A stretch of DNA of 6,684 bases from assembly GCA_036496265.1 (NCBI GenBank), contig DASXLL010000284.1:1-6684 (forward strand). Reading direction: 5' to 3'. Below the pieces are notes generated by a model. That model was not told the origin of the DNA, searched no databases, and saw nothing but the letters and a program-made list of their open reading frames with translations. A program made the translations under genes and the position numbers. Origin of the DNA: CAYLLN01 sp036496265 (lineage in GTDB: Bacteria; Planctomycetota; Planctomycetia; Pirellulales; Pirellulaceae). Of this stretch, positions 1 through 6,684 are shown one piece after another. The stretch's first letter is position 1; the number at the start of each line of letters is the position of its first letter.

Positions 1-2407
<2,407 letters not shown>

Positions 2408-2706
2408 CGTTTGTGTCTCGCCCGTAAGAGGTGCCAAAAGGCAGCGATTTTCTAAGACAAACCGCCGCCGCGCAGGGAACGAAATTGAACCGAAAATGTA
2501 GTCTGGACGGGATTTAGCGTCAATCAACGGCTTGGACGAGCCGGCCGAGAACCAATGTATCTTTCGTCCGGCGGTTGAGTGCTTAATGGTCCCGTTCGCT
2601 TGCACTAGTTCACTTTAGAGCTGTAAGAATTGCCATAAGCCGGTTTGCGGTCGCGAGAGCCTGACGCGTATAATTCCGATGCTATTACCCAAATGAGATT
2701 CACGCG
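2408..2706. other. Divergent spacer between ppdK and brnT
   Basis: This 299-bp non-coding stretch must carry the ppdK promoter (minus strand) and carries a visible promoter for the plus-strand brnT-brnA pair. I could not identify a convincing -35/-10 pair for ppdK. No repeat, RNA gene or coding frame of quality is seen here; open frames reaching into it from ppdK are shadows of that gene. Confidence 0.6.
2645..2674 (+). promoter_or_regulatory. Sigma70-type promoter of the brnT-brnA operon
   Basis: A perfect TATAAT (2669-2674) lies 18 nt after TTGCGG (2645-2650), which keeps the TTG core of the -35 box. Transcription would start near 2681, leaving a leader of roughly 26 nt before the brnT ATG at 2707. 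A weak Shine-Dalgarno-like TGAGA (2694-2698) sits 8 nt before that ATG. BrnTA operons are typically autoregulated by BrnA at the promoter, but I see no obvious operator palindrome over these boxes. Confidence 0.6.
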
Positions 2707-2987
2707 ATGGAATTTGAGTGGGACGAGGCAAAGGCCAGCGCGAATGAGCAAAAGCACGGCGTCGATTTTCCAGAGGCAATGACAGTTTTCGCCGATTCAC
2801 TTGCGCTGACCGGCTATGACTTGGACCACTCTGACGACAAGGCCGCTACATCACGATGGGTTACTCAGAAGATGGACGCCTCCTACTTATTTGTCACACC
2901 GATCGCGGCGACGTGGTTCGCTTAATCAGTGCTCGCGCCGCAACCCGGGCGGAACGAAAGGACTATGAGGATGGGAACTTCCCATGA
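2707..2987 (+). pseudogene. brnT: BrnT-family ribonuclease toxin, frameshifted
   Basis: BrnT toxins are small RelE-fold ribonucleases that inhibit translation and are neutralised by BrnA. Frame one from ATG 2707 gives a typical BrnT N-terminus, MEFEWDEAKASANEQKHGV, followed by a DLDHSDD segment. After about residue 44 that frame loses similarity and ends at 2925. The rest of the family continues in another frame from about 2841: GRYITMGYSEDGRLLLICHT, then RGDVVRLISARAATRAERK and DYEDGNFP, with a TGA at 2985-2987. One missing base near 2836-2844 explains the break; restoring it gives about 93 residues, the normal family length. The 3' end overlaps the brnA start, as expected of a translationally coupled pair. 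As read, the toxin would lack its C-terminal half and should be inactive. An assembly error is the main alternative, because the downstream half shows no further decay. No X_XXY_YYZ slippery heptamer is present, so programmed frameshifting is unlikely. Confidence 0.85.
2956..2962 (+). promoter_or_regulatory. Ribosome binding site deciding the brnA start
   Basis: GAAAGGA lies 8 nt before ATG 2971 but only 2 nt before ATG 2965. This spacing favours 2971 as the start of brnA. The site lies inside the 3' end of brnT, which fits coupled translation of toxin and antitoxin. Confidence 0.5.
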
Positions 2988-3204
2988 CCCCAGTGATGCC
3001 GGAAACGGCGAAATGCGGCCGGAATACAACTTTCGTGAATTGCGCGGAGTCGTTCGAGGTAAATACGCCGAGCGCTACAAAGACCGCCTGCGGACCGTTC
3101 GTCTTGCGAAGGATGTGGCAGATGCATTCAAAGACGAAGACGCGGTCAACGCGGCGCTACGCGAATATCTTCAGGCCAAAGGCGGTGCCACGAGCGCCGG
3201 ATAA
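2971..3204 (+). CDS. brnA: BrnA-type antitoxin (partner of BrnT)
   Basis: This 77-residue protein lies directly after, and overlaps, the BrnT reading frame. The N-terminal GEMRPEYNF followed by VVRGKYAERY (about residues 14-36) is a signature I recognise from antitoxins encoded next to BrnT in cyanobacteria and planctomycetes. The C-terminal part, TVRLAKDVADAF then AVNAALREYL (about 42-67), has the strand plus helix pattern of a ribbon-helix-helix or similar DNA-binding segment. Such antitoxins bind the toxin and repress their own promoter. The frame is intact and charged throughout, in contrast to the broken toxin gene. I chose ATG 2971 over ATG 2965 or GTG 2929 because of Shine-Dalgarno spacing and because 2929 lies deep inside brnT. 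ATG 3013, giving MRPEYNF as N-terminus, is also possible. Family assignment rests mainly on context and the MRPEY/VRGKYAERY motifs; the DNA-binding role is inferred. Confidence 0.8.
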   Translation: MGTSHDPSDAGNGEMRPEYNFRELRGVVRGKYAERYKDRLRTVRLAKDVADAFKDEDAVNAALREYLQAKGGATSAG

Positions 3205-3236
3205 TTGCAACGATTAAACACAAAGTCTGTCGTGAC

Positions 3237-3467
3237 GTGATTATCATCGGCGAAGCTTTCGACATTTTGCTCATCGGCCTCTGTCTGTTGGTCAGTCTCT
3301 GGACGACGGCCCATGCTTACGTCGTGGTTGATCAGATCAGAATCGGCAATTACCGAATTGGGAATCCAGTCTTTCGATCTCAGATGCAATGGCTTGGCCC
3401 GTTTGTGATCATTCTCTGCGTCGCCGCGATTGCATTCTCAATCTGGGGTCGTCAGCTCCCTGCGTAG
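3237..3467 (+). CDS. Small two-helix membrane protein, hypothetical
   Basis: I do not recognise this 76-residue protein. It reads from GTG 3237 and shows two hydrophobic segments, about residues 8-31 (ILLIGLCLLVSLW core) and 52-70 (WLGPFVIILCVAAIAF core). A short polar linker with DQIRIGNYRIGNP joins them, suggesting a helical hairpin in the inner membrane. Third codon positions favour G and C, although less strongly than in nth or dcd. It starts 32 nt after brnA, so it could be read from the same transcript, but nothing ties it to the toxin-antitoxin function. No Shine-Dalgarno site precedes the GTG. The frame might be fortuitous; the hydrophobic pattern and intact length are the main support. 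Confidence 0.45.
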   Translation: MIIIGEAFDILLIGLCLLVSLWTTAHAYVVVDQIRIGNYRIGNPVFRSQMQWLGPFVIILCVAAIAFSIWGRQLPA

Positions 3468-3469
3468 CC

Positions 3470-3493
3470 GTTGGGATTGGCATTAGGATTGGA
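3470..3493 (+). repeat. Short array of four ATTGGN-like hexamers
   Basis: Four consecutive 6-nt units, GTTGGG, ATTGGC, ATTAGG and ATTGGA, begin three bases after the stop of the small membrane ORF. All match RTTRGN. The array is short enough to be chance, but it resembles in style the longer hexamer array near 5002-5149. Confidence 0.4.
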
Positions 3494-3550
3494 AGTCTAG
3501 CCACTTCGCCTTTCGGAATAAGCAATGCGCGCGGGCTAGGCGACCACCTC

Positions 3551-3571
3551 GATCACGCTTTAATCGTGATC
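3551..3571. other. Perfect 7-bp palindromic hairpin
   Basis: GATCACG (3551-3557) and its exact complement CGTGATC (3565-3571) flank the 7-nt spacer CTTTAAT, 84 bp upstream of the nth start. As RNA it would form a stem-loop; as DNA it could be an operator. No T-run follows, so it is not a standard Rho-independent terminator on the plus strand. A wider CTAGCC/GGCTAG pair (3497-3502, 3534-3539) lies just upstream. Function is unknown. Confidence 0.4.
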
Positions 3572-3655
3572 CGAATGGTTGCCACTTGAAATCGATTCAC
3601 CAACCGGCGAAAATTCGATCCCCGGTTCCTTTCGCTCGCAATCGCCTTCTGACCA

Positions 3656-4306
3656 ATGCCAGCCGCAGCCACGAAGAGTAAGAAGCGCGCCCGGCAGGTC
3701 GCGGAGCTATTGAAGAAAGAATACCGCGACGCCGAATGCGCCCTCGTCCACGACACCCCCTTCGAGCTGCTGATCGCGACCATCCTCTCCGCTCAATGCA
3801 CCGACGAGCGGGTGAACATCGTCACCAAGGACTTATTTGCCAAATACTCGACGCCCGCCGCGCTCGCCGCTGTGCCACTCCCGCAACTGGAAAAACTGAT
3901 TCAAAGCACTGGCTTCTTCCGCAACAAGGCCAAAAACATTCACGGCTGCTGCCAAGAATTAGTCGAAGAACACGGCGGTGAAGTGCCAGCCGAAATGGAA
4001 AAGCTCGTAAAACTACCCGGCGTCGGCCGAAAAACGGCCAATGTCGTGCTTGGCACGGCTTTTGGGATCGCCACGGGCGTTGTCGTCGATACTCACGTTA
4101 CACGCCTCTCGCAGCGCCTCGGCTTGACAGAGCATGAAGACGCCGTGAAGATCGAACGCGATCTCATGCAGCAGCTGCCAAGCGACGAGTGGATCAATTT
4201 TTCGCACCGCCTGATCTGGCACGGACGCCGCATTTGCAAAGCCCGCAAGCCGCTCTGCGGATCGTGTGTTTTGGAGAAGGTTTGCCCGAAAGTCGGAGTG
4301 GAGTGA
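3656..4306 (+). CDS. nth: Endonuclease III, DNA glycosylase/AP lyase
   Basis: Endonuclease III removes oxidised pyrimidines from DNA and nicks the abasic site, starting base-excision repair. The 216-residue product is close to the family's usual 210-220. It shows PFELLIATILSAQCTD (about 35-50) and the helix-hairpin-helix LPGVGRKTANVV (120-131) with catalytic Lys126. GVVVDTHVTRLSQRLGL (141-157) carries catalytic Asp145. The [4Fe-4S] cluster loop near the C-terminus has Cys194, Cys201, Cys204 and Cys210 in the correct C-x6-C-x2-C-x5-C spacing. The N-terminal tail is short and basic (KSKKRAR). ATG 3656 is the first ATG that keeps the normal length. No Shine-Dalgarno site is visible before it, so leader-independent initiation or a weak site is likely. 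All key residues are present, so the enzyme should be active. dcd follows 103 bp downstream. Confidence 0.98.
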   Translation: MPAAATKSKKRARQVAELLKKEYRDAECALVHDTPFELLIATILSAQCTDERVNIVTKDLFAKYSTPAALAAVPLPQLEKLIQSTGFFRNKAKNIHGCCQELVEEHGGEVPAEMEKLVKLPGVGRKTANVVLGTAFGIATGVVVDTHVTRLSQRLGLTEHEDAVKIERDLMQQLPSDEWINFSHRLIWHGRRICKARKPLCGSCVLEKVCPKVGVE

Positions 4307-4309
4307 GCA

Positions 4310-4386
4310 GTTCAAAGTTCCAGGTTCAAGGTTCAGAGTTGATGCGGCGAAACGCAGCTTTGAACGTTGAACTTCGAACTTTGAAC
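4310..4386. repeat. Inverted heptamer array between nth and dcd
   Basis: The left arm (4310-4338) is made of 7-nt units starting GTTCAAA, GTTCCAG. The right arm (4358-4386) is the inverse, reading GTTCAAA, GTTCGAA and onward on the minus strand. The 29-nt arms match at 25 positions. The 19-nt spacer contains its own TGCG/CGCA stem (4343-4346, 4353-4356). Transcribed, this would be a long stem-loop starting three bases after the nth stop and ending 23 bases before the dcd start. It may end, attenuate or protect the upstream message. No T-run follows. Confidence 0.85.
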
Positions 4387-4394
4387 TCGTTACC

Positions 4395-4399
4395 GAAGG
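4395..4399 (+). promoter_or_regulatory. Ribosome binding site of dcd
   Basis: GAAGG lies 10 nt before ATG 4410, immediately after the inverted heptamer array. It supports that ATG as the start and would remain single-stranded beside the hairpin. Confidence 0.5.
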
Positions 4400-4409
4400 T
4401 AACCCGCCC

Positions 4410-4982
4410 ATGATCCTTTCCGGCGACGAAATCTGTCGGAACCTGGGCCGCGACATTGTTATCGACCCGTTCGATGAATCGCGGCTCAATCCGAATAGCT
4501 ACAACCTCACGCTCCACGACGAGCTGCTGACCTATGAAGAGGTCGTGCTCGACATGGCGGCGCCCAACCGCACGCGGCGACTGCGAATTCCCAAGGAAGG
4601 CCTCGTCCTCACGCCGCAAAAGCTCTACCTCGGCCGCACCGCCGAGCGAACCGAGACGCACAACTTCGTCCCGATGATCGAAGGCCGCTCCAGCATCGGT
4701 CGCCTGGGACTCTTCGTCCACGTCACTGCCGGCTTCGGCGACGTCGGCTTTTGTGGCTATTGGACGCTCGAAATGTTCGCCATCCAGCCAATCCGCATCT
4801 ATCCCAACGTCCCCATTTGCCAGATTTTCTATCATCAGGTCGTCGGCAACATCACCGAGTATGCCAGCAACAAGTACCAGCACAACCGTGATATTCAGCC
4901 AAGCCTCTTCTACAAAGAGCTGAACCCTCAAGCCGAGCGCGACGATCCGCAAAAAGTCTTCGTCTTTGGCGAACGCTCGTGA
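4410..4982 (+). CDS. dcd: dCTP deaminase (possibly bifunctional dCTP deaminase/dUTPase)
   Basis: The product is a 190-residue trimeric-dUTPase-fold enzyme that deaminates dCTP towards dUTP (or dUMP in bifunctional members), feeding dTTP synthesis in the cytoplasm. The N-terminus, MILSGDEICR, then RLNPNSYNLTL (about 25-35), is typical. The active-site block is EGRSSIGRLGLFVHVTAGFG (91-110), with Arg93 and Ser94-Ser95. Next comes DVGFCGYWTLE with Glu121 in the catalytic position. The C-terminal nucleotide-binding segment is NKYQHNRDIQPSLFYKE (154-170), matching the usual KYQ.QR..PSR pattern, but with SLF where SR plus a hydrophobic residue is usual. Length matches the family (about 190). The GFGDVGF segment resembles the GFIDPGF of bifunctional enzymes, so whether dUTP or dUMP is released cannot be decided from sequence alone. 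The frame is clean and has a modest Shine-Dalgarno site. Inverted repeat arrays lie on both sides of the gene. Confidence 0.93.
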   Translation: MILSGDEICRNLGRDIVIDPFDESRLNPNSYNLTLHDELLTYEEVVLDMAAPNRTRRLRIPKEGLVLTPQKLYLGRTAERTETHNFVPMIEGRSSIGRLGLFVHVTAGFGDVGFCGYWTLEMFAIQPIRIYPNVPICQIFYHQVVGNITEYASNKYQHNRDIQPSLFYKELNPQAERDDPQKVFVFGERS

Positions 4983-5001
4983 AAGCACCGCTACAAGCGG
5001 A

Positions 5002-5149
5002 ATTAGAGTAAGAGAAAGTGAGGATTAAGATTAGGAAGTTGATTAAGAGCAAGAGCAAGAGAACGAGCAGGATTTCATCCTACTCATGCTCTTAATCGTG
5101 CTCTTACTCATGTTCGTAATCTTACTCTTTCTCCTAATCTTGCTCCTCG
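5002..5149. repeat. Inverted array of degenerate hexamers downstream of dcd
   Basis: The right arm (5078-5149) is twelve consecutive 6-nt units, every one beginning TC with T at position four (TCCTAC, TCATGC, TCTTAA and so on). The left arm (5002-5072) is twelve units of mostly the complementary form NNANGA (for example TTAAGA, GCAAGA, GCAGGA), one of them a base short. The arms face each other across TTTCA (5073-5077), with a perfect AGGAT/ATCCT tip. In the eight innermost unit pairs about 37 of 48 positions match. The result is an extreme purine arm followed by a pyrimidine arm, starting 19 bp after the dcd stop. It could fold as a roughly 70-bp imperfect stem or act as a terminator or insulator. 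It is not coding. Confidence 0.9.
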
Positions 5150-5158
5150 GTTCCTGCC

Positions 5159-5254
5159 GCCGGCCCTGCCGGCAAGATATGCCCCCAAGCAGTTGTACTA
5201 TGCGCCCCGCATGCTACGATAAGGTCTCGTAGTCGCGGGCGACGGGTCCGCGAC
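5159..5254. other. Cluster of four perfect stem-loops, possible structured RNA
   Basis: Four perfect stems follow one another in 96 nt: GCCGG/CCGGC (5159-5163, 5169-5173), ATGCG/CGCAT (5200-5204, 5208-5212), CTACGA/TCGTAG (5214-5219, 5227-5232) and GTCGCGG/CCGCGAC (5232-5238, 5248-5254). Their loops are 5, 3, 7 and 9 nt, and the last two stems share G5232. No convincing reading frame covers the stretch. The stems are palindromic, so the strand is undetermined. This fits a structured leader, a small RNA, or chance in GC-rich DNA. I recognise no known riboswitch or RNA family. Confidence 0.35.
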
Positions 5255-5355
5255 ACACAAGCTAAACATCTTGGATGATTTGACTCGGGTCGTGGCGGCT
5301 GGCTCATAGTGACTGGCCGCAGAAGCAATCGTTCGTTGATTTCGCTGTTACGCTT

Positions 5356-5379
5356 CAGCCGTGGTGTAAATCGCGGCTG
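5356..5379. other. 8-bp stem-loop
   Basis: CAGCCGTG (5356-5363) pairs with CGCGGCTG (5372-5379), with one G-U wobble, around the loop GTGTAAAT. It lies about 65 bp before the start of the hypothetical gene at 5445. No T-run follows within a few bases. Its role is unknown. Confidence 0.35.
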
Positions 5380-5432
5380 CCTGTTGAAAAAGTCGATTGG
5401 TTAGGGCGGTTTTCGCCAGTGGTAGAACGCTC

Positions 5433-5436
5433 GGAG
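5433..5436 (+). promoter_or_regulatory. Ribosome binding site of the 80-residue ORF
   Basis: GGAG sits 8 nt before ATG 5445. It favours this ATG over the upstream TTG at 5397, which is in the same frame. Confidence 0.45.
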
Positions 5437-5444
5437 CGGCTGGG

Positions 5445-5687
5445 ATGCATTTTCTGCTGTTACTAGTGCGATTGATTCTGGATCGGCTCATGCCCGATTG
5501 GCGCGACGGCCTGAAAATGGCCGCCCGCAAAGACGGGCGCGTCGAGCACTGGAGCTCGCGACCGAATTTCTGGTCGCAGTGGCTCCGCGTGCTCGAAGAA
5601 GCCGTGACGCGAGAAGACCGCAAGCCGAAAAAGCCGCTCACCGCGTGTCCCTGCGCGCGCACCGCCTCGCCCGCCGTAAAGACCTAG
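5445..5687 (+). CDS. Hypothetical protein, 80 residues
   Basis: I do not recognise this protein. It starts at ATG 5445, with GGAG 8 nt upstream. The N-terminus (MHFLLLLVRLILDRLM, residues 1-16) is hydrophobic and could be an amphipathic or short membrane helix. The middle is polar and Trp-rich (PDWRDGLKMAARKD, about 17-30; VEHWSSRPNFWSQWLRVLEEA, about 33-53). The tail is basic, then Cys/Ala/Pro-rich (PKKPLTACPCARTASP). From residue 16 onward third codon positions are strongly G or C, like the housekeeping genes here, which argues for real coding. The first ten codons are more A/T-rich. Overlapping frames on both strands are open over the same interval, as often happens in GC-rich DNA, so this could still be spurious or a decayed gene. 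Confidence 0.42.
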   Translation: MHFLLLLVRLILDRLMPDWRDGLKMAARKDGRVEHWSSRPNFWSQWLRVLEEAVTREDRKPKKPLTACPCARTASPAVKT

Positions 5688-5701
5688 CCACGAAGACACA
5701 G

Positions 5702-5729
5702 CCGCGAAGTTAGCGATTTTTCGCCGCGG
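5702..5729. terminator. Possible terminator hairpin after the 80-residue ORF
   Basis: CCGCG (5702-5706) pairs with CGCGG (5725-5729), and inside it GCGA (5713-5716) pairs with TCGC (5721-5724) around a TTTT loop. The 6-nt AAGTTA bulges on the left. It starts 15 bp after the stop of the hypothetical gene. There is no trailing T-run, so termination would be weak or factor-dependent. Confidence 0.3.
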
Positions 5730-5799
5730 GCGCAACCGCAATGGGTCGGCGCGCTCCTTATCAAAGCGGCGATTTTACGACTGCTTCTGCAGCGCAACT

Positions 5800-5813
5800 G
5801 ACCGCCAGCGGTC
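5800..5813. repeat. Short palindrome upstream of rny
   Basis: GACCGCCAGCGGTC has arms GACCG and CGGTC around CCAG, 45 bp before the rny start. It could be an operator or a small hairpin in the rny leader. Nothing else supports a function. Confidence 0.3.
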
Positions 5814-5858
5814 GCCGCGCGCGTTTCAAACGCCGACAGCACATAAAGCGAGACTCTC

Positions 5859-6684
5859 TTGGAGGGCACGCAGATTGTTATTTTGCTCGTGGCCATCGTC
5901 CTGGCCGCGGGGCTGACTTTTTTTGTCGTCAAATTCCTCGACCGCCTGCGCCGCGTCGATGCCGAAAATCAGGCCAAGGAAATCCTTGGCCGCGCCGAGC
6001 GCGAAGCCGGCGGCAAGCTCAAAGAAGCTGAGCTGGCCATCAAAGAGCGTGACCTTGCTCAAAAGGTGGAGACGGAAAAGGAGCTCGCCCGCTCTCGCGA
6101 CGAGCTCCGGGACCGCGAACGCGGGCTCGACAAGCGCCAGGAGACGTTCAGCCAGCAGGAAGACGATCTCCGCAAGCAGCAAAAAATGGTCGAGTCCAAT
6201 CAGCGCCGGCTCTCCGAGCGCATGGAAGACACGAACCGCCGCCACGAAGAGCTTGGCAAGCTCCTCGAAATGCAGCGGCAAACGCTGCATTCCCTCAGCG
6301 GTCTCTCGGCCGGCGAGGCCAGCAAACGGCTGCTCGACTCGCTCGAGCAAGAGCTCAGTCAGGAGATGGGCTCCGTCATCTCGCGCCACGAAAAGCGCCT
6401 CGCGGAAGTCGTCGAGCAAAAATCACGCGACATGCTGCTCACCGCCATCCAGCGCTACGCCGCGGCTCACACCGCTGAAAGTACCACCAGCACCGTCGAT
6501 ATTCCCAGCGACGAGATGAAAGGCCGCATCATCGGCCGCGAGGGCCGCAACATCCGCGCCTTCGAGAAAGTCACCGGCGTCGACGTCATCATCGACGACA
6601 CTCCCGGCGTCGTCATCGTTAGCGGGTTCGACCCCGTTCGCCGCGAAATCGCCCGCCAGACGCTCAACAAGCTCATCGCCGACG
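5859..6684 (+). CDS. rny: Ribonuclease Y, N-terminal half, runs off window
   Basis: RNase Y is a membrane-anchored endoribonuclease that starts mRNA decay. The window holds 275 of the roughly 510-520 residues usual for the family. Residues 6-24 (IVILLVAIVLAAGLTFFVV) form the N-terminal membrane anchor. A long charged coiled coil follows (about 30-195, rich in Glu, Lys, Arg and Gln). The KH RNA-binding domain begins near 213 with IPSDEMKGRIIGREGRNIRA, including the GREG loop (226-229). The catalytic HD domain lies beyond the edge. An in-frame TAA at 5844-5846 limits the N-terminus, leaving TTG 5859 as the first common start codon. The preceding AGCGAGA is a poor Shine-Dalgarno site. A strong GGAGGG (5861-5866) lies just inside the frame, 7 nt before ATT 5874; a rare ATT start, or TTG 5883 or GTG 5889, cannot be excluded, but the latter two would cut into the anchor. 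Confidence 0.95.
   Translation, partial: MEGTQIVILLVAIVLAAGLTFFVVKFLDRLRRVDAENQAKEILGRAEREAGGKLKEAELAIKERDLAQKVETEKELARSRDELRDRERGLDKRQETFSQQEDDLRKQQKMVESNQRRLSERMEDTNRRHEELGKLLEMQRQTLHSLSGLSAGEASKRLLDSLEQELSQEMGSVISRHEKRLAEVVEQKSRDMLLTAIQRYAAAHTAESTTSTVDIPSDEMKGRIIGREGRNIRAFEKVTGVDVIIDDTPGVVIVSGFDPVRREIARQTLNKLIAD

Larger units (their letters stand above)
5255..5444. other. Non-coding spacer before the hypothetical gene
   Basis: I see no gene here. It contains the hairpin at 5356-5379, the isolated motif CTGTTGAAAAAGTCG (5381-5395), which resembles the ends of some insertion sequences, and a short GGCG/CGCC stem with a T-rich loop (5405-5417). Confidence 0.5.

Noticed and set aside
2836..2846. 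Programmed ribosomal frameshift in brnT
   Set aside because: No slippery heptamer or downstream pseudoknot is evident; mutation or sequence error explains the shift more simply.
2984..3217. Plus-strand frame starting with ATGA at the brnT stop
   Set aside because: Although the ATGA overlap looks like coupling, the antitoxin motifs MRPEY and VRGKYAERY are in the frame of ATG 2971, not this one.
4326..4988. Minus-strand open frame of 220 codons over dcd, and another at 4013-4489
   Set aside because: They mirror dcd and nth, which carry full family motifs on the plus strand; the antisense translation has no recognisable domain.
5002..5149. CRISPR array
   Set aside because: Units are 6 nt with no spacers, and the two arms are inverted; this is not repeat-spacer architecture.
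5415..5470. tRNA-like AGTGGTAGAACGC segment
   Set aside because: It resembles a D-loop only; there is no GTTCRA T-loop and no acceptor stem at tRNA spacing.
5688..5710. Planctomycete-style CCACGAAGACAC repeat
   Set aside because: Only one imperfect copy is present, so no repeat can be claimed.
5923..6519. Ser/Arg-rich 198-codon plus-strand frame, and a 197-codon minus-strand frame at 5826-6419
   Set aside because: Both overlap the RNase Y coiled-coil region in other frames; the composition is a by-product of GC-rich repetitive codons.

Overview
The window looks like chromosomal DNA of a GC-rich bacterium, most likely a planctomycete of the Pirellulales type. The evidence is indirect: recognisable Shine-Dalgarno sites are weak or absent at several starts, spacers are long, and intergenic inverted arrays of degenerate 6- and 7-nt units are a type I associate from memory with that group. 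No rRNA or marker gene settles the taxonomy.

Layout. Positions 1-2407 (minus strand) hold most of pyruvate phosphate dikinase (ppdK), cut by the window edge two or so residues before its catalytic loop. A divergent spacer with a near-consensus sigma70 promoter then drives a plus-strand BrnT/BrnA-type toxin-antitoxin pair. The toxin gene brnT is broken by a single frameshift, while the antitoxin gene looks intact. A possible two-helix membrane protein follows (3237-3467). Endonuclease III (nth, 3656-4306) and a dCTP deaminase-family gene (dcd, 4410-4982) come next. From 4983 to 5858 the DNA is mostly non-coding, with one plausible 80-residue hypothetical gene (5445-5687). The window ends in the N-terminal half of ribonuclease Y (rny) from a TTG start at 5859.

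How the genes relate. nth (base-excision repair of oxidised pyrimidines) and dcd (control of dCTP/dUTP) are co-directional and both concern pyrimidine quality in DNA, but a 103-bp spacer filled by a strong inverted repeat separates them. PPDK (pyruvate/PEP metabolism) and RNase Y (mRNA decay) are unrelated housekeeping genes.

The least ordinary feature is structural. dcd is bracketed by two different inverted short-period arrays: heptamers (GTTCAAR-like) upstream and hexamers (NNANGA on one arm, its complement on the other) downstream. The downstream array is followed by a run of perfect small hairpins (5159-5254) that no gene explains. I see no CRISPR array, tRNA, rRNA or complete insertion sequence, and no clear new multigene system.
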